Below, piece after piece: positions 1-8,007 of a stretch of DNA of 41,339 nt. The stretch is from CAYJFG01 sp964369405. Its GTDB lineage: Bacteria; Bacillota; Clostridia; Oscillospirales; Acutalibacteraceae. The translations under genes and the position numbers were made by a program. Positions within the stretch are counted from its first letter, which is position 1. Every line of letters begins with the position of its first letter. The DNA is taken from assembly GCA_964369405.1 (NCBI GenBank), contig CAYJGB010000015.1:1-41339 (forward strand). Reading direction: 5' to 3'. The notes beneath the pieces were generated by a model. That model was not told the origin of the DNA, ran no database searches, and was given only the letters and a program-made list of their open reading frames with translations.

Positions 1-50
1 AATACGGACTTAAAGCAGCTCGTCGTGCTCCACAATTCTCAAAAAGATAA
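1..50 (+). CDS. rpsI: 30S ribosomal protein S9, C-terminal end (partial)
   Basis: The window opens inside a gene. Read from base 3, the last codons give YGLKAARRAPQFSKR and a TAA stop at 48-50. This basic tail is the conserved C-terminus of ribosomal protein S9, which reaches towards the P-site tRNA in the small subunit. The start and body lie outside the window. S9 normally follows L13 (rplM) in one operon, and the terminator directly downstream fits the end of that operon. The call rests on 15 residues, but the tail is very characteristic. Confidence 0.85.
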   Translation, partial: YGLKAARRAPQFSKR

Positions 51-69
51 TTATTTTATCAACATTTTG

Positions 70-107
70 CTTGCTACAGAGGAAAAACTCTGTGGCAAGT
101 TTTTTGT
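70..107 (+). terminator. Intrinsic terminator after rpsI
   Basis: A 12-bp stem (70-81 with 88-99, one G-U pair) closes a 6-base GAAAAA loop and is followed at once by a run of T. It lies 20 bp after the rpsI stop, so it should end the ribosomal protein transcript. Confidence 0.85.
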
Positions 108-171
108 TTTACAAAAAACAGAAAATAATTATAATATATTTACAAATTGTTAAAGACTTTTACTGAAAATA

Positions 172-180
172 TGGTATAAT
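172..180 (+). promoter_or_regulatory. Extended -10 promoter for the CBS-pair gene
   Basis: TGGTATAAT is an extended -10 element (TGnTATAAT). No good -35 box lies 17 bp upstream, which is usual for extended -10 promoters. It would start transcription near 187 and leave a leader of about 95 bases. That leader holds two small hairpins (193-208 and a dyad near 231-255) of unknown importance. Confidence 0.5.
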
Positions 181-280
181 GAAATAGTAAGCACTAAGAC
201 TTTTTAGTGATTTATCGGCAACTGTAATTTAGATGTTTATAAAAGGGTTAAACATGCAATTGTAGAAAGGATAATTATAT

Positions 281-694
281 ATGAATATTGTAAAACTATT
301 AAAACCAAAATGTAATGTAGCGTATATTAAAGAAAGCAATACGATAAGACAAGGTATAGAAAAAATGAAATTTCATGGATATACTGCAATACCAGTTATT
401 AATGATATGGGTTCATATGTTGGCACTGTAAGCGAAGGCGATTTTTTATGGGATATGCTTGATAATGATTTGCATACAATAGAAGAGGAAGAAGAGAGAA
501 CAGTTAAAGATATTTTAAAGATAAATAAATATAAGTCCATAAAAATAAATACTCCAGTTGATGAACTGTTAATATTAGTAATGGACCAAAACTTTGTAGT
601 TGTTACAGACGATAGAGGCGTTTTTATGGGAATAATTACAAGAAGAGATATAATAAAGTTTTTTTACGATAAAAATCAAGAAGAAAAACTATAA
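281..694 (+). CDS. CBS-pair domain protein (possibly DarB/CbpB-like)
   Basis: A 137-residue soluble protein made almost only of two CBS motifs. The first covers about residues 10-60 and contains GYTAIPVIND and YVGTVSEGDF. The second covers about 75-128 and ends GVFMGIITRRDIIKFF. Paired CBS motifs form a Bateman module that binds adenine nucleotides and reports energy or second-messenger state. Size and motif wording resemble the Firmicute c-di-AMP-binding proteins DarB/CbpB, which signal to the stringent-response enzyme Rel, but ligand choice cannot be read from sequence. An AAAGGA ribosome site precedes the ATG. It has its own promoter after the rpsI terminator and appears to be monocistronic. 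Confidence 0.8.
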   Translation: MNIVKLLKPKCNVAYIKESNTIRQGIEKMKFHGYTAIPVINDMGSYVGTVSEGDFLWDMLDNDLHTIEEEEERTVKDILKINKYKSIKINTPVDELLILVMDQNFVVVTDDRGVFMGIITRRDIIKFFYDKNQEEKL

Positions 695-812
695 ATTCTA
701 ATTAAAAAGTTTAAATATATAAGAAAAATTACTTTTAATAGTAAAATTTGTAAGGTTTTTTCGATGTTTCTAAAAAAAAAATTGAAATATACGAATTTTA
801 TCATTTTTATGG

Positions 813-841
813 TTGATTTTTTCTTTATTTTTGTGTAAAAT
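813..841 (+). promoter_or_regulatory. Sigma-A promoter for the PucR-type regulator
   Basis: TTGATT (813-818) and TAAAAT (836-841) are separated by exactly 17 bp. The predicted start near 848 leaves a leader of about 90 bases before the ATG at 937. Confidence 0.6.
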
Positions 842-936
842 GTAGATATGGAATTTGCTTAGGGATAGTTATAAATTTATCTCTAAAAAATATATTTATT
901 TTAACTAATAATTTTAAAGAATTGAGGGATTTGAAA

Positions 937-2022
937 ATGTCAAATAGATTATTTCAAAATGTTATTCATCAAATGAGAGATACTATTGATAGAACTATTG
1001 GTGTGGTTGACGAAACTTCCGTTATAATTGCTTGTAGCGATTTAGGCAGAATAGGTGAAGTGGTTGACAACATCACTGGTGAAACTTTAATGACTACTAC
1101 TCCTTTTGTAGTTAATGGGCAAACTTATAAATCTTTTGGAAGCAGTCCAAGACCTGAATATGCTGTTTTTGTAACAGGTAATGATGATATTGCTCAAAAG
1201 TATACTAAACTACTAGCAGTGTCATTAAGTAACATAAAACAATACTACGATGAAAAATACGACAGAGGTAACTTTATTAAAAATGTTATTTTAGATAATA
1301 TCTTACCTGGCGATATATACATAAAAGCAAGAGAACTACGTTTTAACTCTGAAGTTAGTAGAGTTTGTATGCTTGTTAAAATCACATCTAAAACAGATGT
1401 TTCTGCATATGATGTTATTCAAAACTTGTTCCCAGACAAAACAAAAGATTTTGTTATTAACTTAAACGAAACTGATATCGTTTTAATTAAAGAAATTAGA
1501 AATGGAATAGAATCTAAAGATTTAGAAAAATTAGCAGGCTCTATTGTAGATACATTGTCAAGTGAATTCTATACTCACTGTGTAATTGGTATAGGTACAA
1601 CTATAGTTGGTATTAAAGACTTAGCAAACTCATTTAAAGAGGCTCAAGCATCTTTAGAGGTTGGTAAGGTGTTCGATACTGAACGTAGCATAATTAGTTA
1701 TGACAATTTAGGTATTGCAAGACTTATTTATCAACTTCCAACAACGCTTTGTGAAATGTTCTTAAAAGAAGTGTTTAAAAGAGGCTCTATAGAATCTTTA
1801 GACCAAGAAACATTATTCACAATCCAAAAATTCTTCGAAAACAACTTGAATGTGTCAGAAACATCAAGAAAACTATTTGTACATAGAAATACACTTGTGT
1901 ACAGATTAGAAAAAATCAAAAAATTAACTGGTTTAGATTTAAGAGAATTTGAAGATGCTATAGTATTTAAAGTAGCACTTATGGTTAAAAAATATCTACA
2001 AGCAAAACCAATTAAATTTTAA
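937..2022 (+). CDS. PucR/CdaR-type transcriptional regulator
   Basis: A 361-residue regulator. The C-terminus, about residues 299-336, is the helix-turn-helix of the PucR/CdaR family: NVSETSRKLFVHRNTLVYRLEKI followed by LTGLDLREFED, split here as NVSETSRKLF and VHRNTLVYRL. The middle part, with GIGTTIVGIKDLANSFKEA, looks like the GGDEF-related domain common in these regulators. The N-terminal 120 residues probably sense a ligand, which I cannot identify. Family members often activate catabolic or stress genes when a small molecule binds. ATG 937 is preferred over TTG 922 because GAGGGA lies about seven bases before it. A strong terminator follows directly, so it is transcribed alone. No target gene is obvious next to it. 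Confidence 0.8.
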   Translation: MSNRLFQNVIHQMRDTIDRTIGVVDETSVIIACSDLGRIGEVVDNITGETLMTTTPFVVNGQTYKSFGSSPRPEYAVFVTGNDDIAQKYTKLLAVSLSNIKQYYDEKYDRGNFIKNVILDNILPGDIYIKARELRFNSEVSRVCMLVKITSKTDVSAYDVIQNLFPDKTKDFVINLNETDIVLIKEIRNGIESKDLEKLAGSIVDTLSSEFYTHCVIGIGTTIVGIKDLANSFKEAQASLEVGKVFDTERSIISYDNLGIARLIYQLPTTLCEMFLKEVFKRGSIESLDQETLFTIQKFFENNLNVSETSRKLFVHRNTLVYRLEKIKKLTGLDLREFEDAIVFKVALMVKKYLQAKPIKF

Positions 2023-2037
2023 TTAAGTAAATAATAT

Positions 2038-2084
2038 GGCTCTTTGTCAAACTCTGAAGTTTGATAAAGAGCCTTTATTTTTTT
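2038..2084 (+). terminator. Intrinsic terminator after the PucR-type regulator
   Basis: A 15-bp stem (2038-2052 with 2059-2073, one G-U pair) with a 6-base loop is followed by a long T run. A further copy of the 3' arm sequence, TTTGACAAAGAGCC, occurs at 2102-2115. Confidence 0.9.
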
Positions 2085-2140
2085 TAGCAACAACCTCAAC
2101 ATTTGACAAAGAGCCAAAATAGAAAATTAAATGTGACAAA

Positions 2141-2179
2141 GTTAAAAGAGACTAAACATTAAGTTCAGTCTCTTTTAAC
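2141..2179. other. Perfect 13-bp inverted repeat (hairpin)
   Basis: Bases 2141-2153 (GTTAAAAGAGACT) and 2167-2179 (AGTCTCTTTTAAC) are perfect complements around a 13-base loop. There is no clean T run after it, so it is a weak terminator candidate. It may be a backup to the terminator at 2038 or part of the structured tract that follows. Confidence 0.5.
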
Positions 2180-2266
2180 TCAAAAACTATTATTTACCAA
2201 AATCAAAAATCCAAAAAACCAAAAATATATAAAAAAGAAAATTGTTAAGTTAGAATGTTGATTCTC

Positions 2267-2462
2267 CTCCCAAAGAAGTACGCCTCTTTGGGGGAACACA
2301 ACACATAAAATATATAAAATGGGGAAAAATTATATCTACCTGCTAGCGAAAGAGAGGATACGGGGAAAGGTATCTGCCCTTTCGTTGGAAGGTATATATG
2401 AAAAAAGAAATAAGCATTTTTAACTCTCAAGGAACTCGTTATTGTATTTCTGTTGTGTTCCC
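2267..2462 (+). ncRNA. Strongly structured intergenic segment, candidate RNA of unknown class
   Basis: Several helices nest here. Bases 2292-2303 and 2451-2462 are a perfect 12-bp long-range pair (GGGAACACAACA with its complement). Inside it, 2331-2340 and 2391-2398 pair as TATA-TACC with GGTA-TATA around a 2-base bulge. Then CGAAAG/CTTTCG (6 bp) and GATAC/GTATC (5 bp) stack in turn, separated by opposed internal loops and capped by an 8-base loop. A separate hairpin sits at 2267-2276 with 2285-2294. I do not recognise the family, and I see no convincing promoter. The strand is assigned only because the flanking genes are on plus. It could equally be a degenerate mobile or repeated element. 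Confidence 0.35.
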
Positions 2463-2872
2463 TTCGATGTATATATCATACTACATTGTTAAAATTATAG
2501 CAATAGGTTTGGTTTATATGGTACATATTATATGCTATCGTGTAACATTTGATGTCAGTTTGGGGTGCAGAGTGTCGTATTGGTGTCGATTTGGTGAAAT
2601 TTTGTGTTTGTTTGGGAGAGGGGTTGCAGTATTCTGAAATGTCGAATAAAAGTTATTTATATACCTGTATATAATTAGCTAGTTTTCACAAAAAAATCTT
2701 GCTATCTCTAAGAAAGTCTTTTTTCTTATAATATTATGCGCTTTTTATTCTATTCTATTAATTTAAGCCATAATTATTTGTATGTGAATTATGCATTTTG
2801 TATATGTGCATACTATTCTAGAGTAGTATCTTTGATGTTTAAACAAAAATAATTCAATAATATTGATTGTAT
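2463..2872. other. Gene-free stretch with a strand-skewed segment
   Basis: No convincing gene is seen. Between about 2540 and 2640 the plus strand is unusually rich in G and T and poor in C, unlike the flanking AT-rich DNA. The one open frame (2398-2637), though preceded by GGAAGG, translates to a sequence with no recognisable domain. A near-perfect 20-bp dyad lies at 2810-2829 (ATACTATTCT / AGAGTAGTAT, one mismatch) and ends 43 bp before the -35 box at 2873. It could be an operator. Confidence 0.5.
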
Positions 2873-2901
2873 TTGACATAAAATTATATTTAATGTAAAA
2901 T
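2873..2901 (+). promoter_or_regulatory. Sigma-A promoter for the CmpB-like gene and dusB
   Basis: TTGACA (2873-2878) is a perfect -35 box, and TAAAAT (2896-2901) follows after a 17-bp spacer. Transcription should start near 2908, only about 24 bases before the coding start. Confidence 0.75.
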
Positions 2902-2931
2902 TATAACTATATAAATTTAGGCGGTGTGAGG

Positions 2932-3840
2932 GTGTATAATAAGAAAAAAAGAAAAAGAAATCAGCCATTGTCAGATAAAGCTACTAAATTGATTGAACAA
3001 GCTAAGCAAAAGAAAACAAGAAAAAATATTAAGTTTAAAGGCAATTTAAATAATTTGCATATAAATAAAAAGATTAGTAGTGATGCTTTAAAATACGGAA
3101 AGATTTATTTTGTATATAGAAGACCAATACATTTATTCGATTCTGAAATGAGTAAAAAATACTTGGGAAATAAAAGCAGTTTTGCTTTTGGGTTGAATTT
3201 TTATAAATTGTTTTGGGTATTTTTTATTGGTTGTATAATTGGTGTAATTGTTGAAACAATATTTGGGTTGCTTGTTGACCACAGATTAGAATCAAGAGCG
3301 GGTGTTATTTATGGCCCGTTTAATCCTGTTTATGGGTTTGGTGCAATAGGGCTTACATTGTGTCTTTACTGGATGAGAAACAAAAAAGAAGTTTTTATTT
3401 TCGTTTTAGGCTCTATTTTAGGTGGTGCATTTGAATATGCTTGTAGTTTGTACCAAGAAATTTTTATGGGAACTGTCTCGTGGGATTATACTGGTCAAAT
3501 AGGAAATATTAATGGCAGAACTAGCATTTTTTATATGGCTATGTGGGGCGCTTTAGCTGTAGTATGGATTAAATATATCTATCCATTATTGTCTAAGCTG
3601 ATAGAAAAAATGCCTAACAAGATTGGTAAAGTTGTTTCGTGGATACTAATTATATTTATGGTGTTCAACTGTACAATTTCAGCTGCTGCTGTAAATAGAA
3701 TGTCACAAAGAAACGATGGAATAGAACCTAAAAATGCTTTCGATGAGTTTTTAGATGAAACTTATCCAGATGATTTTTTAAATAAGATATATCATCATAT
3801 GACATATACATCAACTGGTGAAGATACTCAAGAGAAATAA
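2932..3840 (+). CDS. CmpB-like (putative ABC transporter type IV) membrane protein
   Basis: A polytopic membrane protein of about 302 residues. The first 80 residues are very basic and cytoplasmic in character. Five hydrophobic segments follow, beginning with FWVFFIGCIIGVIVETIFGL. The loop YGPFNPVYGFGA and the later WDYTGQIGNINGRTSIFY are hallmarks of the Firmicute family annotated as putative ABC-transporter type IV / CmpB. Its biochemical role is not established. The start is uncertain: GTG 2932 is chosen because AGGCGG lies about seven bases upstream, while GTG 2926 in the same frame is almost on top of that site. Only 21 bp separate it from dusB, so the two are probably cotranscribed. Confidence 0.75.
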   Translation: MYNKKKRKRNQPLSDKATKLIEQAKQKKTRKNIKFKGNLNNLHINKKISSDALKYGKIYFVYRRPIHLFDSEMSKKYLGNKSSFAFGLNFYKLFWVFFIGCIIGVIVETIFGLLVDHRLESRAGVIYGPFNPVYGFGAIGLTLCLYWMRNKKEVFIFVLGSILGGAFEYACSLYQEIFMGTVSWDYTGQIGNINGRTSIFYMAMWGALAVVWIKYIYPLLSKLIEKMPNKIGKVVSWILIIFMVFNCTISAAAVNRMSQRNDGIEPKNAFDEFLDETYPDDFLNKIYHHMTYTSTGEDTQEK

Positions 3841-3861
3841 ATTAGATTATAGGATATTAAT

Positions 3862-4830
3862 ATGTTTAGTATAGATAATGTTAAAATTGAAGGCTTTGCA
3901 GGACTTGCGCCAATGGCAGGTGTTTCTGACAGAGCATTCAGAGAATTATGCAAAAGTTATGGTGCGTCTTATGTAGTGGGCGAGATGGTGAGCGCAAAAG
4001 GTGTATCATATAAAAGTGAAAAATCAGAGGAGCTAATGGTTTTATCTGATATAGAGCGACCGGCAGCAGTTCAGCTTTTTGGGAGCGACCCTGATATCGT
4101 AGCAAGTGCGGCTATAACATCTTTAAAGTATAAACCAAACATTTTAGATATAAATATGGGTTGTCCTGCACCTAAGATTACAAATAATGGGTGTGGTAGT
4201 GCGTTGATGAAAACGCCACAACTATGTGGAGAAATTGTAAAAGCAGTTAAAAAGGTAGTAGATATTCCAGTTACTGTAAAAATACGTAAAGGGTTTAATG
4301 ATAGTAATATTAATGCTGTAGAGGTTGCAAAAATCTGTGAGCAATCAGGAGCAAGTGCAATTACGGTGCATGGAAGAACAAGAGAGCAATTCTACAGTGG
4401 GGTAGTAGATTTAGACATTATAAAAGATGTTAAGAAAGCAGTAAAAATACCTGTTATAGGTAACGGAGATATTACTTCTGCTAAAAAAGCATTAGAGATG
4501 TATGAATATACTAAGTGTGATTATGTTTTAGTGGGACGAGGTGCGTTAGGTAGCCCATGGATATTTACACAAATTAATGAATACTTAAGTAACGGAAAAG
4601 TAGTTTGTCAGCCAGATATAGAAGAAAAAATGAATATAATGCTTAAGCACATCAAAATGATTGCAGAGTATAAAGGCGAAAGCCATGGTATGAGAGAGGC
4701 TAGAAAACATATAGCGTGGTACTTAAAAGGTTTTAAAAATGCTGCAAGCTATCGGAATGCAGTTGGACAAGTTAAAACAATAAAAGATATAGAAAAATTA
4801 ATAGATGAGATACATAAGACAAATAAATAA
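3862..4830 (+). CDS. dusB: tRNA-dihydrouridine synthase
   Basis: A 322-residue flavoenzyme that reduces uridine to dihydrouridine in the D-loop of tRNA using FMN and NAD(P)H. The N-terminal TIM barrel starts with FAGLAPMAGVSDRAFRELC. The active-site motif NMGCPAPKI places the presumed catalytic cysteine at about residue 101. HGRTREQFYSG and VGRGALGSPWIF match the FMN phosphate-binding loops, and the C-terminal 80 residues form the helical tRNA-recognition domain. The length is normal for the DusB type. The ribosome site AGGAT is modest. In many Firmicutes dusB sits near lysS or transcription-elongation genes; here it follows the CmpB-like membrane protein, and nothing suggests a functional link. 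Confidence 0.93.
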   Translation: MFSIDNVKIEGFAGLAPMAGVSDRAFRELCKSYGASYVVGEMVSAKGVSYKSEKSEELMVLSDIERPAAVQLFGSDPDIVASAAITSLKYKPNILDINMGCPAPKITNNGCGSALMKTPQLCGEIVKAVKKVVDIPVTVKIRKGFNDSNINAVEVAKICEQSGASAITVHGRTREQFYSGVVDLDIIKDVKKAVKIPVIGNGDITSAKKALEMYEYTKCDYVLVGRGALGSPWIFTQINEYLSNGKVVCQPDIEEKMNIMLKHIKMIAEYKGESHGMREARKHIAWYLKGFKNAASYRNAVGQVKTIKDIEKLIDEIHKTNK

Positions 4831-5171
4831 TAATTAGTTAAACTAAAGCAGTTATTTATTTCAAAGTTTTATAATTCCTTTAGTTTAGATGATTATTTAA
4901 ATTAAGGGGATTTTTTGCATTTTATAGTTTAAAATAAATGGTTTATTATTTTTTTGCTATTTTTAAAATGTGTACTAACTGTTAACAATATGGACAGAGT
5001 GTGAACAGCATCTAAAATAGAAAAAAATGACGTTTTTAGTAATATATTACAAATATATTACAATGTTCATACTTTATTAATAAACAAATTATAACAATAC
5101 AACAAGTGATACAAAAACAAGATTAAAAAAATGTACAAATTGCTATTATTATTTTGTTAACAATTTAGTTG
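4831..5171. other. Gene-free upstream region with repeats and dyads
   Basis: No gene is seen. There is a 10-bp inverted repeat, TAAACTAAAG at 4839-4848 against 4878-4887, with a long spacer. The 11-bp unit ATATATTACAA is repeated twice in tandem at 5042-5063. TGTTAACA occurs at 4980-4987, and the 10-bp palindrome TTGTTAACAA at 5154-5163 ends 8 bp before the -35 box of the sugar-nucleotide operon. The palindrome is the best operator candidate. No terminator with a T run is visible after dusB. Confidence 0.45.
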
Positions 5172-5200
5172 TTGACTTTACACTAAAACTATCCTATAAT
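5172..5200 (+). promoter_or_regulatory. Strong sigma-A promoter of the GDP-sugar operon
   Basis: TTGACT (5172-5177), a 17-bp spacer and a perfect TATAAT (5195-5200). The start near 5207 lies after the first in-frame start codon at 5203, which rules that codon out and supports ATG 5233. No other clear promoter or terminator is seen until after 15976, so this may drive all eight genes. Confidence 0.8.
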
Positions 5201-5232
5201 TTGTGAGAATTACACAAACAGGAGGAGAAAGT

Positions 5233-6954
5233 ATGAACTATCTACAAAGATACAATTACTGGTGTAACAGCAATTGCTTTGATGAAAATACTAAAAGTGA
5301 ACTTTTAAAAATTAAAGATGATGACAACGAAATTAAAGAACGCTTTTACAAAGAATTAGAATTTGGAACTGGTGGTCTTCGTGGGATAATCGGTGCTGGT
5401 TCTAATAGAATGAATATATATACTGTTAGAAAAGCCACGCAAGGTATTGCGAATTTTATTAACTCAAACTATGAAACAAATAAAAAAGTTGCTATTGCTT
5501 ATGATAGTCGTAATATGTCTAAAGAGTTTGCGCTCGAAACAGCACTCTGTTTTAACGCTAATGGTATTATGACCTACTTGTTTGATAGCTTAAGTTCAAC
5601 ACCTGAACTTTCTTTTGCTGTTAGATATCTTGATTGTTCTATGGGTATAGTGATTACTGCTAGTCATAATCCAGCTAAATATAATGGGTATAAAGTATAC
5701 TCTAAAGGTGGAGCACAAATTACTTATCCACTAGATAAACAAATTATAGAATGTGTAAACAACGTTGATGATTATAATAAAATCAAAACTATAGATAAGC
5801 AAACAGCTATTAATGATGGTTTATTTAAATATGTTCCACATGAAGTAGTAGATAAGTTTATAGAACATATTAAAAGCATTAAACACACTAATGTTGATTT
5901 AACTTCAGAAAAGGAAGATTTAAAAATTGTTTATTCTCCACTTCATGGAGCCGGACATATTCCAGTTAAAAGAGCTTTACACGAAAGTGGTTATAAAAAC
6001 TTACATATAGTAGAAGAGCAAAAACACCCAGACGGAAATTTCCCAACAGTTAAATTTCCAAATCCAGAGGAACATTCAGCCTTTGAATTAGCGATTAAAC
6101 TTGCAGAAGAAAAAGACGCTGACATAATTGTAGCTACTGACCCAGACGCTGATAGATTAGGAGTATATACAAAAGGACATAATGGAGAATATATAAGTTT
6201 TAGTGGAAACTTAATAGCATCACTTATGGCACAGTATATATTATCTCAGAGAGAAGAAAGTAACACATTACCAGATAATGGAGTATTAATAAAAACAATT
6301 GTTACAACAAATTTATTAAACGAGATAGCCTCAAATTATGATGTTGAAGTTAAAGAGCTTTTAACAGGGTTTAAATATATAGGCGAAAAAATAAACGAAT
6401 ACGAAGAAACTCAAGAATATGAATACGTATTTGGAGCAGAAGAAAGTTATGGATATTTAGCAGATACTCATGTAAGAGATAAAGATGCTATAAGTTCTGT
6501 AAAAGTATTATGCGAAATGGTAGCCTATTACAAAAAACAAAATAAAAAGTTGATAGAAGTAGCATACGAAATGTATGACAAGTACGGATATTATAAAGAA
6601 GACTTAATATATGTAACATTAGACGGCGTAGAGGGTGCTAAAAAAATAGCCAGCATTATGAAAAAAGTGCGAGATAACTACCCTACTAAAATAGGTAATC
6701 AAAAAGTGATTTCAGTAAGAGATTACAAAATATCAAAAGAATTTGATATTAAAACAAAAGAAGAAAAAGAAATTGATTTATTAAAATCAGATGTACTATA
6801 TTTTACATTTGAGAACAATGGTTTTTGTTGTTTAAGACCATCGGGTACAGAACCAAAAATAAAACTTTATGTATCTGTAAAAGGTAAAACAGAAGAAGAT
6901 GCAACAGAAATTTTAGAAGATATTAAAAAAGGACTAAAAGAATATTTAGTATGA
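5233..6954 (+). CDS. Alpha-D-phosphohexomutase (phosphomannomutase/phosphoglucomutase)
   Basis: A 573-residue enzyme that interconverts hexose 6- and 1-phosphates. The phosphoserine loop ITASHNP puts the catalytic serine at residue 144. DPDADR at 303-308 binds Mg2+, AEES near 402-405 is the sugar-binding loop, and RPSGTEPK at 535-542 is the phosphate-binding loop. The length and the N-terminal FGTGGLRGIIG match the PgcA-type family, which accepts glucose or mannose. Followed directly by gmd and in one operon with manC, it most likely supplies mannose 1-phosphate, although a role in glucose 1-phosphate supply is not excluded. The start is set by GGAGG 8 bases upstream and by the promoter position. 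Confidence 0.9.
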   Translation: MNYLQRYNYWCNSNCFDENTKSELLKIKDDDNEIKERFYKELEFGTGGLRGIIGAGSNRMNIYTVRKATQGIANFINSNYETNKKVAIAYDSRNMSKEFALETALCFNANGIMTYLFDSLSSTPELSFAVRYLDCSMGIVITASHNPAKYNGYKVYSKGGAQITYPLDKQIIECVNNVDDYNKIKTIDKQTAINDGLFKYVPHEVVDKFIEHIKSIKHTNVDLTSEKEDLKIVYSPLHGAGHIPVKRALHESGYKNLHIVEEQKHPDGNFPTVKFPNPEEHSAFELAIKLAEEKDADIIVATDPDADRLGVYTKGHNGEYISFSGNLIASLMAQYILSQREESNTLPDNGVLIKTIVTTNLLNEIASNYDVEVKELLTGFKYIGEKINEYEETQEYEYVFGAEESYGYLADTHVRDKDAISSVKVLCEMVAYYKKQNKKLIEVAYEMYDKYGYYKEDLIYVTLDGVEGAKKIASIMKKVRDNYPTKIGNQKVISVRDYKISKEFDIKTKEEKEIDLLKSDVLYFTFENNGFCCLRPSGTEPKIKLYVSVKGKTEEDATEILEDIKKGLKEYLV

Positions 6955-6976
6955 TATACGAAAGGAAGAATATATT

Positions 6977-7984
6977 ATGAAAAACGCATTAATTACAGGA
7001 ATTACAGGACAAGACGGAAGCTATTTAGCAGAATTATTACTTGAAAAAGGATATAATGTTTACGGTATTATAAGACGTAAAAGTACATCAGAGTACGGAA
7101 ATGTAGAACATATAGCAGATAAAATAAACTTTATATATGGCGATATGACAGACATAACATCGCTTATAAAAGCTATTAAAACAAGCAATCCAGACGAAAT
7201 ATATAACCTAGCTGCTCAATCATTTGTAGAAGTGTCATGGGCAGAACCAATATATACTACAGATGTAGACGGTGTTGGTATGACAAATTTATTAGAAGCT
7301 GTTAAATTAATTAAACCAGATGCAAAAGTGTATCAAGCAGCTACAAGCGAAATGTTTGGTAAAGTGCAAGAAATACCTCAAAAAGAAACAACTCCATTTT
7401 ATCCTAGAAGCCCATACGGAGTAGCTAAAGTATATGCTTATTGGATAGCTAAAAACTATAGAGAAAGTTTTGATATGTTTGTATCATGTGGAATATTGTT
7501 TAATCACGAATCAGAGCGTAGAGGGTTAGAGTTTGTAACAAGAAAAATAACAAACACAGTAGCAAAAATTAAATATAATAAAGAAGAGTGTCTATACTTA
7601 GGCAATATGAACGCTAAAAGAGATTGGGGACACTCAAAAGATTATGTAGAAGCTATGTGGCTTATGTTGCAACAGGATAAAGCTGATGATTTTGTAGTAT
7701 CAACTGGCAAAACAATAACAGTACGTGAGTTTGTAGAAGAAGCATTTGCTTGCATTGATGTTAAAATCAAATGGCAAGGAGAGGGTGTAAACGAAGTTGG
7801 AATAGATACAAAAACTGATAAAGTTGTAGTTAGAGTATCAGAAAAATTCTTTAGACCTGCTGAGGTAGAATTGTTAATTGGCGACTGTACAAAGGCTAAA
7901 GAAACATTAGGTTGGGAAGCAAAAGTAGACTTAAAAGGGCTAGTAAATTGTATGATGAAAAACGACTTAGAACTCGAAAAATAA
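6977..7984 (+). CDS. gmd: GDP-mannose 4,6-dehydratase
   Basis: A 335-residue short-chain dehydrogenase-type enzyme that turns GDP-D-mannose into GDP-4-keto-6-deoxy-D-mannose. The Rossmann motif GITGQDGSYL (8-17) binds NADP. The catalytic set is visible as TSE at 123-125 and Y147-x3-K151. RRKST after the second strand and LGNMNAKRDWGHSKDYVEAMW are typical of Gmd rather than of dTDP-glucose dehydratase. The gene lies 22 bp after the phosphohexomutase and 23 bp before fcl, which uses its product. The ribosome site is AAAGGAAG. Confidence 0.95.
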   Translation: MKNALITGITGQDGSYLAELLLEKGYNVYGIIRRKSTSEYGNVEHIADKINFIYGDMTDITSLIKAIKTSNPDEIYNLAAQSFVEVSWAEPIYTTDVDGVGMTNLLEAVKLIKPDAKVYQAATSEMFGKVQEIPQKETTPFYPRSPYGVAKVYAYWIAKNYRESFDMFVSCGILFNHESERRGLEFVTRKITNTVAKIKYNKEECLYLGNMNAKRDWGHSKDYVEAMWLMLQQDKADDFVVSTGKTITVREFVEEAFACIDVKIKWQGEGVNEVGIDTKTDKVVVRVSEKFFRPAEVELLIGDCTKAKETLGWEAKVDLKGLVNCMMKNDLELEK

Positions 7985-8007
7985 ACAATGTATGGAGTGC
8001 ATAAATT

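Noticed and set aside
2245..2430. 61-codon minus-strand frame
   Set aside because: It simply crosses the inverted repeats of the candidate RNA; no ribosome site or family resemblance.
2398..2637. 79-codon open frame with GGAAGG before its ATG
   Set aside because: No recognisable domain, odd Cys/Tyr/Val-rich composition, and it lies inside the folded and strand-skewed region. Kept as part of the intergenic description.
5203..5232. Longer N-terminus for the phosphohexomutase
   Set aside because: The -10 box ends at 5200, so the upstream start would be before or at the transcription start; GGAGG supports ATG 5233.
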